5,746 bases of DNA, from positions 1 through 5,746 of the forward strand of contig JAEYOJ010000027.1 of assembly GCA_023411815.1 (NCBI GenBank). The letters run 5' to 3'. Positions 1-5,746 of the stretch are shown piece by piece (position 1 is the stretch's first letter; each line of letters opens with the position of its first letter). The position numbers and the translations under genes were made by a program. The notes beneath the pieces were generated by a model. It was not told the origin of the DNA. It ran no database searches and saw nothing but the letters and a program-made list of their open reading frames with translations. The DNA is from Pseudomonadota bacterium. Lineage in GTDB: Bacteria > Desulfobacterota > Desulfovibrionia > Desulfovibrionales > Desulfovibrionaceae.

Positions 1-148
1 CAGGAGATTCGCGGGCGAACCAATATTAATAATAACAGCAGATTAGATAGAGGATGTAAATTCACGTTATCTCTTTGCAATCACAACCGATTACTTTCGC
101 GGGATCTCCTCCGAGAACCCACGAATAGCAATGCCTGAAAATGCGACA
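1..148 (+). promoter_or_regulatory. CRISPR leader (type I-C array)
   Basis: This non-repeated stretch lies directly upstream of the first repeat, on the side opposite the degenerate terminal repeat, so it is the leader where array transcription starts and new spacers are inserted. It is AT-rich at about 21-60, unlike the GC-rich DNA of the rest of the window, and holds no convincing gene. The 30 bases next to the first repeat (119-148) would be the part most likely read by Cas1-Cas2, by analogy with other arrays. A short self-complementary element, TTCGC-GG-GCGAA, lies at 8-19. I could not fix a -35/-10 pair with acceptable spacing, so no promoter is placed. The leader may begin left of the window. 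Confidence 0.85.
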
Positions 149-180
149 GTCGCCCCTTATGCAGGGGCGTGGATTGAAAC
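149..180 (+). repeat. First (leader-proximal) CRISPR repeat, reference unit
   Basis: This copy represents the consensus. Units 1-64 appear identical to it by eye. Stem arms are 151-157 and 163-169, the loop is 158-162, and the 11-base crRNA handle is 170-180. Confidence 0.97.
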
Positions 181-1571
181 TTTATCTACTACGGCTTGCT
201 TTACTTCTGGCGATGTCGCCCCTTATGCAGGGGCGTGGATTGAAACCAGGTCGTGCTTGATATATCGTGCCGCGCCGTGCGTCGCCCCTTATGCAGGGGC
301 GTGGATTGAAACAGCATTACCGGCCAGGTTGACGACCTCGTGCGCGGTCGCCCCTTATGCAGGGGCGTGGATTGAAACAAGGTCAATCCAAGTACCATGA
401 AGACGGCCAGCAGTCGCCCCTTATGCAGGGGCGTGGATTGAAACCCGTCGCGGTAAAATGTAAAGTATCCCTTGGCGTGTCGCCCCTTATGCAGGGGCGT
501 GGATTGAAACTAGTCGTACTCAAACGGCGACGGATAACGCCATCAGTCGCCCCTTATGCAGGGGCGTGGATTGAAACTCCCTGGCGCGGGAACTCGGAAT
601 GACCGTTGCCGTCGCCCCTTATGCAGGGGCGTGGATTGAAACGGTGTCCGCGTGGATGATGTGAATTTGGCACTCGGTCGCCCCTTATGCAGGGGCGTGG
701 ATTGAAACCTGCTCCTGTTGCTCAGCAGCCCAAGCAGCAGCCGTCGCCCCTTATGCAGGGGCGTGGATTGAAACCAGGGCCCTGAAGTGCCGGCAACGTC
801 ATGCCCAGGTCGCCCCTTATGCAGGGGCGTGGATTGAAACCCTGTGCACACTCACGCCGTCCCCGCCCACGGCCAGTCGCCCCTTATGCAGGGGCGTGGA
901 TTGAAACAGAGTTTAGAGCCTGGAGGGTTAGCTAATGGATGGTCGCCCCTTATGCAGGGGCGTGGATTGAAACACATCCAGCCGGCCATCGCGCACGCTC
1001 TCATAGTGTCGCCCCTTATGCAGGGGCGTGGATTGAAACATGGCTATCCTCGATTCTAACGGCCTGGATGACACGTCGCCCCTTATGCAGGGGCGTGGAT
1101 TGAAACGCGCCTACTCCAGGGGCAAGGAGTGTTGTGTGATGTCGCCCCTTATGCAGGGGCGTGGATTGAAACCCGCGCCAGGAAAGGTCAAGTATGGACC
1201 GGCCTGGTCGCCCCTTATGCAGGGGCGTGGATTGAAACACTTTAAAACCTCGACAATAGCGATCACGGCTCCCGTCGCCCCTTATGCAGGGGCGTGGATT
1301 GAAACTGCCGCATTGCGCCAATTTACTTCTCGGTCGGCGGTCGCCCCTTATGCAGGGGCGTGGATTGAAACCCCGCGACGGCGACTTTCCGCGCCCTGCC
1401 CTCCAAGTCGCCCCTTATGCAGGGGCGTGGATTGAAACGCTATTTTCGCTGGCGACCTGCCGCAAAAGCTCCGTCGCCCCTTATGCAGGGGCGTGGATTG
1501 AAACCAGCCTGTCATAGGCAAGCCTGGCGACGGAGCGAGGTCGCCCCTTATGCAGGGGCGTGGATTGAAAC

Positions 1572-1604
1572 ACGATGGGAAACATCGTCGCGGACAGTTA
1601 CCGC
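1572..1604 (+). other. Spacer 22, paired with spacer 56 (same target site)
   Basis: Read from its first base the spacer encodes TMGNIVADSYR. Spacer 56 encodes LFTMGNIVADS in the same orientation. Over the eight codons from ACG to GAC/GAT the two differ at four bases, all synonymous third positions; the following Ser codon is AGT here and TCA in spacer 56. The target protein is not identified. The core also forms a 6-bp inverted repeat, ACGATG and CATCGT around a five-base loop (1572-1588). Confidence 0.85.
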
Positions 1605-3816
1605 GTCGCCCCTTATGCAGGGGCGTGGATTGAAACCTCCTGGCGTTGCGTTGTGCATGGCCGTGGGCGGGTCGCCCCTTATGCAGGGGCGTGGATTGAA
1701 ACGCGCAACAGGGAGCGAAGGCGGATATGTCCGACGGTCGCCCCTTATGCAGGGGCGTGGATTGAAACCAACGCAACCGTGGCGGCCTGCGCACCGCCCT
1801 GAGTCGCCCCTTATGCAGGGGCGTGGATTGAAACTGCGCGCTCCTGGAAAAGAGTGGGAGTCGCTTGGTCGCCCCTTATGCAGGGGCGTGGATTGAAACG
1901 CATCCTGGGCGGACTGGTGCGCGGCCCAGGGCGTCGCCCCTTATGCAGGGGCGTGGATTGAAACTAGCATCGCCGCGATATATCCGGCGGGGTCGTCTAG
2001 TCGCCCCTTATGCAGGGGCGTGGATTGAAACTGACGGACAAGCTGGTTGCCCCGCTGGCGGCGAAGTCGCCCCTTATGCAGGGGCGTGGATTGAAACCAA
2101 TCAACTGTCGTATATGCTCGGTGGTAATACAGTCGCCCCTTATGCAGGGGCGTGGATTGAAACCGGTCCTGACCAGGGCTTCGGGAATTGGAGGCGGGTC
2201 GCCCCTTATGCAGGGGCGTGGATTGAAACAGGATTAGTCAATCATAACTAGCAGAAGGAAATAGTCGCCCCTTATGCAGGGGCGTGGATTGAAACCGTTA
2301 TTCCAAACGGCATCGGTTACGGCGTATGGGTCGCCCCTTATGCAGGGGCGTGGATTGAAACCGCAAAGCGCGCGTCCAAGTCGCGCACGGTCGCGGTCGC
2401 CCCTTATGCAGGGGCGTGGATTGAAACCGCGCGGAACAACTGGCTTGTCCATCATGCACCGCGTCGCCCCTTATGCAGGGGCGTGGATTGAAACCAGCCT
2501 CTGAGACTGCGGCTGGCATCATCGAGCGCGTCGCCCCTTATGCAGGGGCGTGGATTGAAACGGCGCTCCTGCAAACCAGCAAGCAGAGCGGGGAAGTCGC
2601 CCCTTATGCAGGGGCGTGGATTGAAACCGAGACTTGTTTACTGATTCCGTGAGTAGCGTGGTCGCCCCTTATGCAGGGGCGTGGATTGAAACTGGCACGT
2701 CCTGCGCCTGCCGCGTTACTATGCTGGTCGCCCCTTATGCAGGGGCGTGGATTGAAACCAGAGCCAGAAAAAATGACGGCCTCCGCTGCCTGGTCGCCCC
2801 TTATGCAGGGGCGTGGATTGAAACTAGCAGGGGCAACCCCTTACTCGCCGTGTGCATGGGTCGCCCCTTATGCAGGGGCGTGGATTGAAACATGTATGGC
2901 GGAGAATATCGTGTAGTCGCCCAGGATGTCGCCCCTTATGCAGGGGCGTGGATTGAAACGGCGTCGGGTAGTCGGCCAGGTCAACGCCGCTTGCGTCGCC
3001 CCTTATGCAGGGGCGTGGATTGAAACCTTCGATCAGGCTATCGCCCAGGCCCTCGACCAGTCGCCCCTTATGCAGGGGCGTGGATTGAAACAGCGCGTTG
3101 TAGAGCCAGGGCACGGAGCGATTGAGTCGCCCCTTATGCAGGGGCGTGGATTGAAACCCGCTCGTGACTGACCTCAAGCGGCCGGTTGACGTCGCCCCTT
3201 ATGCAGGGGCGTGGATTGAAACATGCCTATGAAGGCTTTGAAGGTATCAGGATCAAGTCGCCCCTTATGCAGGGGCGTGGATTGAAACACTCGCAACTAG
3301 ACGAGGTAATTATGAGTGACGTAGTCGCCCCTTATGCAGGGGCGTGGATTGAAACCTCCAGGCCTCCAACACTCGCGGTTGTCGCGGCGTCGCCCCTTAT
3401 GCAGGGGCGTGGATTGAAACTATCGGCCAATCGACGAAGATGAAAACCACGAAGGTCGCCCCTTATGCAGGGGCGTGGATTGAAACCCGGCCAGAGGAAG
3501 CTATGAAGTGCGCTGGTCCAGTCGCCCCTTATGCAGGGGCGTGGATTGAAACATGATCCACCGTGCCGCCGCCCGTTTCCATGCCGTCGCCCCTTATGCA
3601 GGGGCGTGGATTGAAACTGCCGCTGGGATCAAACACACGACCAGAGATAGGGGTCGCCCCTTATGCAGGGGCGTGGATTGAAACATGCGCAAGCTGGACT
3701 TGGCGAAAAGGGCGGCAGGTCGCCCCTTATGCAGGGGCGTGGATTGAAACACGGTCCATTCGTCGCCCTGGTCAGAGTCAGCCAGTCGCCCCTTATGCAG
3801 GGGCGTGGATTGAAAC

Positions 3817-3849
3817 CTGTTCACGATGGGCAACATCGTGGCCGATTCA
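3817..3849 (+). other. Spacer 56, older partner of spacer 22
   Basis: It encodes LFTMGNIVADS and begins six bases further upstream in the shared target than spacer 22. Those six bases are CTGTTC, so the trinucleotide immediately before the spacer 22 protospacer is TTC in this relative, which equals the known type I-C PAM. The spacer contains a 7-bp inverted repeat, CACGATG and CATCGTG (3822-3828 and 3834-3840). It lies 34 spacers nearer the old end than spacer 22. Confidence 0.85.
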
Positions 3850-4377
3850 GTCGCCCCTTATGCAGGGGCGTGGATTGAAACGGCACGGACACCTATCTGG
3901 AGTTCGTCCAGACGGTGTCGCCCCTTATGCAGGGGCGTGGATTGAAACGCCGCGGTAGTCGTCAACTGCGCCCTGCCAGAGGTCGCCCCTTATGCAGGGG
4001 CGTGGATTGAAACTTATTAATTACGGCGTGGAGGCGCGTTTCTGGCGGTCGCCCCTTATGCAGGGGCGTGGATTGAAACATGGTCTTGACCTCCTGATAC
4101 GACAAAGCCCGCCGGTCGCCCCTTATGCAGGGGCGTGGATTGAAACCACCTGTACAACCGGGCATGGACAGAGGTGCTCGTCGCCCCTTATGCAGGGGCG
4201 TGGATTGAAACACCCCCTTTGGAGTCGATAGCAACACGGCGGCCAGTCGCCCCTTATGCAGGGGCGTGGATTGAAACCAGACACCGTCAAACGGGTTTAC
4301 GTTAAACATGGTCGCCCCTTATGCAGGGGCGTGGATTGAAACTCCGAGCAGGACGTGGAGGCCCTGGGCCGCAAGTC

Positions 4378-4409
4378 GTCGCCCCTCATGCAGGGGCGTG
4401 GATTGAAAG
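4378..4409 (+). repeat. Degenerate terminal CRISPR repeat
   Basis: This last unit differs from the consensus at repeat position 10 (T to C, in the hairpin loop) and position 32 (C to G, the last base of the handle). The stem is intact, so the final crRNA could still be processed at its 3' end. Decay of the leader-distal repeat is typical and fixes the array polarity. Confidence 0.95.
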
Positions 4410-4413
4410 TTCT

Positions 4414-4436
4414 GGCCTGCGTTTGATCCGCAGGTC
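4414..4436 (+). terminator. Hairpin just past the array end, possible array terminator
   Basis: GGCCTGCG (4414-4421) pairs with CGCAGGTC (4429-4436) around a seven-base loop: eight pairs including one G-U. It begins five bases after the last repeat. No clear T-run follows at once (the nearest T-rich bases are about 4455-4460), so calling it an intrinsic terminator of the + strand array transcript is tentative. Confidence 0.35.
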
Positions 4437-4447
4437 CTGCGTCAATA

Positions 4448-4498
4448 AGGAGGCTTTCTTCAGCACGACAGCTTTGTGCCGGCTAGAGAAAGTCTCCT
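4448..4498. repeat. Imperfect 12-bp inverted repeat at the 3' end of the HTH gene
   Basis: Arm AGGAGGCTTTCT (4448-4459) is complementary to AGAAAGTCTCCT (4487-4498) at 11 of 12 positions, with a further GCAC/GTGC pair inside (4463-4466 and 4476-4479). The right arm lies within the last codons of the minus-strand gene and the left arm just past its stop, as expected of a structure ending or protecting that transcript. It lacks a strong T-tract on the minus strand. It could also mark the edge of the inserted element. Confidence 0.4.
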
Positions 4499-4921
4499 GA
4501 CGCTTCCCACCGTCACTCTGAGAGGCGGCTCCGGATGCGCTTCCAGCCGCCCCTCATCCACATAATTCCTCACCTCGCTCTCGCTGATATTCAGCACGAA
4601 CGCGGCCTCATCCACCCTTAGCAACAGCTTGCTTTCCAGCAGCTGCCGGGCATTGACCTGCGGCAGGTACGCGAAGCAGCTCTTGACCCGCTTCTTCATG
4701 CTCACGGGCAGGACCATCTCGAACCCCTCGGGGCTGACCAGGGCGCATTGCCTGGCGCAGCCGAGGCAGACGTGCTTGTCCTCCCGCACGAACCACCTGG
4801 CCCGCTTGGGCTTGGGGCAGTCCAGGCCCTGGTAGACCGAGGGCTGGATCTGGCCGCGATAGGGCAGGTATCCGGCCTGCAGAATCTTGAGCAGATCATC
4901 CAGTACGCTTGCCCTGCTCAT
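4460..4921 (-). CDS. Cysteine-cluster and helix-turn-helix protein in the mor position of a Mu-like phage module
   Basis: The product is a 153-aa protein, probably a DNA-binding regulator. Its C-terminal part (about residues 101-146) reads as an excisionase/MerR-type helix-turn-helix: LRVDEAAFVLNISESEVRNY followed by VDEGRLEAH, a charged turn and VGSVRRL. Residues 35-59 hold four cysteines, including CxxC (C52, C55) plus C35 and C59, which could bind a metal; a fifth cysteine is C82. The start ATG overlaps the stop of the upstream GemA-like gene (ATGA), and GGAGGT lies five bases ahead, so the start is secure and translation is probably coupled. In phage Mu the gene after gemA is mor, the activator of middle transcription. 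This protein does not look like Mor in sequence, so a Mor-like role rests on position only. It could equally be an unrelated phage regulator. It is the last gene before the array. Confidence 0.8.
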   Translation of the reverse strand: MSRASVLDDLLKILQAGYLPYRGQIQPSVYQGLDCPKPKRARWFVREDKHVCLGCARQCALVSPEGFEMVLPVSMKKRVKSCFAYLPQVNARQLLESKLLLRVDEAAFVLNISESEVRNYVDEGRLEAHPEPPLRVTVGSVRRLSLAGTKLSC

Positions 4922-5424
4922 GGCTCACCTCCGAAGTCCGTCGCGCCCCGTTCGCCGCGACATTGTCCGGGCTCGATGCCGCGCCCTCGGCAGCGGTTGT
5001 GCAGGTCCTTGCCAAGCGTCTGCAGTTGACCTTGATCCTTGATCCAGGCGAACTGGGCCAAGCCGAATTGGCGCTGGCAGCGCTCGTTCAGGTAGTCCAG
5101 GCTCCAGCCGAGCGCCCGGACCTGGGCCAGAATCCGACGTTTCTGCCGGGCGTTGGGGTCCGAGTCCGGGATGCTCACGAAGATCCGCGCCTGGTCGGTC
5201 GCCTTGCTCGTCTTCTTGAGCCCGGCGGGCTGGGCCGGTCCGGTCCAGCCGCGAGACACAAAGTGGTTGAGCAGTTGCGAAAGCTGCGGGACGGTCAGGC
5301 GGGAGGAGGACTCTACGCCGAACAGGCTGGCCAGGGTGGCGTGGTACTCGGGATCGGACAGGCCGAGGTCTTTCTTGGCGATGTGGATTTTGGCCAGCAG
5401 GCCTTTGCGCGCAATGTGCTTCAT
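4918..5424 (-). CDS. gemA: GemA/gp16-like protein (DUF1018) of Mu-like phages
   Basis: The product is a 168-aa protein of the phage GemA (Mu gp16) family. In Mu, GemA is an early protein reported to affect host gene expression and DNA topology; its biochemical role is poorly defined. The N-terminal half shows the family signature: LLAKIHIAKKDLGLSDPEY (residues 9-27), then a short helix ending at G36, and LTVPQLSQLLNHFVSRGW (43-60). A variable lysine-rich linker (about 61-80) follows. The C-terminal half has RQKRRILAQVRALGWSLDYL and the RQFGL segment (93-122), as in family members, where a helical domain is expected. I chose ATG 5422-5424 because homologs begin close to this motif and AGGGAG lies ten bases upstream, a rather long gap. 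An in-frame extension to 5595 is open but runs into the upstream gene. The tail from about residue 145 is Arg/Gly-rich and lacks recognisable motifs. The gene overlaps the next one by four bases. Confidence 0.85.
   Translation of the reverse strand: MKHIARKGLLAKIHIAKKDLGLSDPEYHATLASLFGVESSSRLTVPQLSQLLNHFVSRGWTGPAQPAGLKKTSKATDQARIFVSIPDSDPNARQKRRILAQVRALGWSLDYLNERCQRQFGLAQFAWIKDQGQLQTLGKDLHNRCRGRGIEPGQCRGERGATDFGGEP
4927..4932 (-). promoter_or_regulatory. Ribosome binding site of the HTH gene
   Basis: On the minus strand this reads GGAGGT, a near-perfect Shine-Dalgarno, five bases from the ATG at 4921. It lies inside the end of the GemA-like gene and decides the start of the HTH gene. Confidence 0.85.
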
Positions 5425-5510
5425 CTCTTTTGCTCTCCCTGGCTGCTCGTCAGGACCGGGCAACCACGCCCGGTCGACCGGCTGCCCGTTGTCGGGCAAC
5501 CGGTTTCGCT
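5425..5510 (-). other. Intergenic gap with two GC-rich hairpins upstream of gemA
   Basis: This 86-base gap separates the 74-aa gene from gemA. Hairpin one has perfect 8-bp arms GACCGGGC (5454-5461) and GCCCGGTC (5468-5475) with a six-base loop. Hairpin two pairs GGCTGCCCG (5480-5488) with CGGGCAACC (5493-5501), nine pairs on the minus-strand RNA including one G-U, with a four-base loop. The palindrome CCGGTCGACCGG (5470-5481) bridges them, so alternative pairings are possible. No T-run follows on the minus strand, so they are not typical intrinsic terminators. They could tune read-through, RNA decay or gemA translation. Confidence 0.55.
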
Positions 5511-5735
5511 TCACTTCCCGAATCCAATCACCACGAACTCGTTGCCCTGGCCGATGCTTCCGGGAATTTCGCAGACGCGCTCGCAACGTGGACAAACGAG
5601 AGTCTGTCCGCGCTTGACTGTCCTGGCCCGCAGGGGCTTGCCGCCCTTGGCCAGCTTGCAGTGCGGGTACTCTGGCAGGACCACGAGCACGGGAATGCCG
5701 TTTTCGGTCTCGCCGCTTTGCTTGAAGGTGCTCAC
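5511..5735 (-). CDS. Small cysteine-containing protein, function unknown
   Basis: This is a 74-aa protein that I do not recognise. It has a CPRC motif at residues 48-51 and another cysteine at 55 (CPRCERVC), with a further HC at 25-26, so a small zinc-ribbon-like fold is possible. The middle is basic (about residues 27-43, KLAKGGKPLRARTVKRG), which would suit nucleic acid binding, but that is inference. The chosen start is GTG at 5735, supported by GAGGAA five bases upstream at the window edge (5741-5746); a longer form beginning outside the window cannot be excluded. It has the same orientation as gemA and the HTH gene, 86 bases upstream of gemA, so it is probably part of the same phage early operon. 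It does not resemble Mu Com in sequence, despite the shared CPRC. Confidence 0.7.
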   Translation of the reverse strand: MSTFKQSGETENGIPVLVVLPEYPHCKLAKGGKPLRARTVKRGQTLVCPRCERVCEIPGSIGQGNEFVVIGFGK

Positions 5736-5740
5736 GCCGC

Positions 5741-5746
5741 TTCCTC
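5741..5746 (-). promoter_or_regulatory. Ribosome binding site supporting a GTG start
   Basis: On the minus strand this reads GAGGAA, five bases before the GTG of the 74-aa gene. It is the reason for choosing GTG 5735 over an open extension past the window edge. Confidence 0.6.

Larger units (their letters stand above)
149..4409 (+). CRISPR. Type I-C CRISPR array, 65 repeats and 64 spacers
   Basis: A 32-base unit recurs 65 times with unique spacers of 33 (13 of them), 34 (34), 35 (16) or 36 (1) bases; repeat plus spacer lengths sum exactly to the 4261-base array. The repeat begins GTCGCCCC and ends GATTGAAAC. Repeat bases 3-9 (CGCCCCT) pair with 15-21 (AGGGGCG) around a five-base loop, leaving the 11 bases TGGATTGAAAC after the stem. 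In type I-C systems Cas5 (Cas5c/d) cuts at the 3' base of this hairpin, giving an 11-nt 5' handle, so the geometry fits I-C closely. Transcription is on the + strand, since the handle must precede each spacer. The crRNAs would guide a Cas5-Cas8c-Cas7 Cascade with Cas3. Cas genes are not in the window and are expected to the left. Newest spacers are near 149, oldest near 4409. Confidence 0.98.

Noticed and set aside
8..103. Direct repeat TTCGCGGG at 8-15 and 96-103 in the leader
   Set aside because: An eight-base repeat in 148 bases is not rare enough to call, and I know no I-C leader element of this sequence.
61..105. Possible sigma-70 promoter (TTCACG or TTGCAA as -35) and an IHF site in the leader
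   Set aside because: No acceptable -10 lies 16-18 bases downstream, and the AATCAC region does not fit the IHF consensus.
2914..2984. Similarity between adjacent spacers 42 and 43 (GTAGTCG then CCAGG)
   Set aside because: The likely coding frames are on opposite strands (spacer 42 reads MYGGEYRVVAQD, spacer 43 reverse reads ASGVDLADYPTP), and the match is short enough to be chance.
2169..3775. Shared 11-mer CTGACCAGGGC in spacer 31 and the reverse strand of spacer 55
   Set aside because: With about 64 spacers compared on both strands, one such 11-mer match is roughly what chance gives, and the flanks differ.
131..4309. Many open frames across the array on both strands, with recurring peptides such as VAPYAGAWIET, SPLMQGRGLK and FQSTPLHKGR
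   Set aside because: They are translations of the CRISPR repeat in different frames, joined through spacers that happen to lack stops. They are not genes, although similar ones are often annotated as hypothetical proteins.
4629..5029. Plus-strand open frames opposite the HTH gene
   Set aside because: These are shadow frames overlapping a well-supported gene with a coupled start.
5425..5595. N-terminal extension of the GemA-like protein by 57 residues
   Set aside because: It overlaps the preceding gene and the hairpin gap, is Arg/Pro-rich and unlike the family; the internal ATG at 5424 sits just ahead of the family motif.
5153..5617. Plus-strand open frame of 154 codons opposite gemA
   Set aside because: It is a shadow frame of GC-rich coding DNA with no recognisable domain; the minus-strand genes have family signatures and ribosome sites.
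4460..5746. Self-targeting by array spacers of the neighbouring phage genes
   Set aside because: By eye I found no spacer matching this region on either strand; this was not an exhaustive alignment.

Overview
The window holds one large CRISPR array followed by three small genes on the opposite strand that look like part of the early region of a Mu-like transposable phage. The repeat matches the type I-C family: a 32-base unit with a GC-rich hairpin and a 3' end GATTGAAAC. The unit resembles, from memory, the I-C repeats of Desulfovibrio. Together with the high GC content and a GemA-like gene of the kind found in proteobacterial Mu-like prophages, this suggests a Desulfovibrio-like or other proteobacterial chromosome. 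That placement is inference; the window has no rRNA or housekeeping gene.

Layout. Bases 1-148 are the leader, with an AT-rich stretch at about 21-60. Bases 149-4409 are the array: 65 repeats and 64 spacers. Spacers are 33 nt (13), 34 nt (34), 35 nt (16) or 36 nt (1). By eye the first 64 repeats are identical. Only the last one (4378-4409) is altered, which together with the repeat orientation puts the leader on the left and crRNA transcription on the + strand. No cas gene lies in the window; by the usual I-C arrangement (cas3-cas5-cas8c-cas7-cas4-cas1-cas2-array) they should lie left of base 1. Bases 4410-4459 are a short trailer with a hairpin.

Bases 4460-5735 carry three minus-strand genes, read from the right edge toward the array: a 74-aa cysteine-containing protein with a GTG start, a 168-aa GemA/gp16-like protein (DUF1018), and a 153-aa protein with a cysteine cluster and a C-terminal helix-turn-helix. 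The last two overlap by four bases (ATGA). In Mu, gemA is followed by the activator gene mor, so the helix-turn-helix protein sits in the mor position. The prophage remnant or island ends next to the array trailer, with no late genes on this side.

The spacers themselves are the most informative part. Most can be read as open in at least one frame with phage-like peptides. Spacers 22 and 56 match the same protein-coding site (peptide TMGNIVADS) and differ only by synonymous changes over the shared part, so the host seems to have sampled two diverged relatives of one element at different times. Spacer 56 also shows the bases just upstream of the spacer 22 protospacer, and they read TTC, the known type I-C PAM. 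I see no sign of an undescribed defence system; the array is a canonical, unusually long and uniform I-C array.
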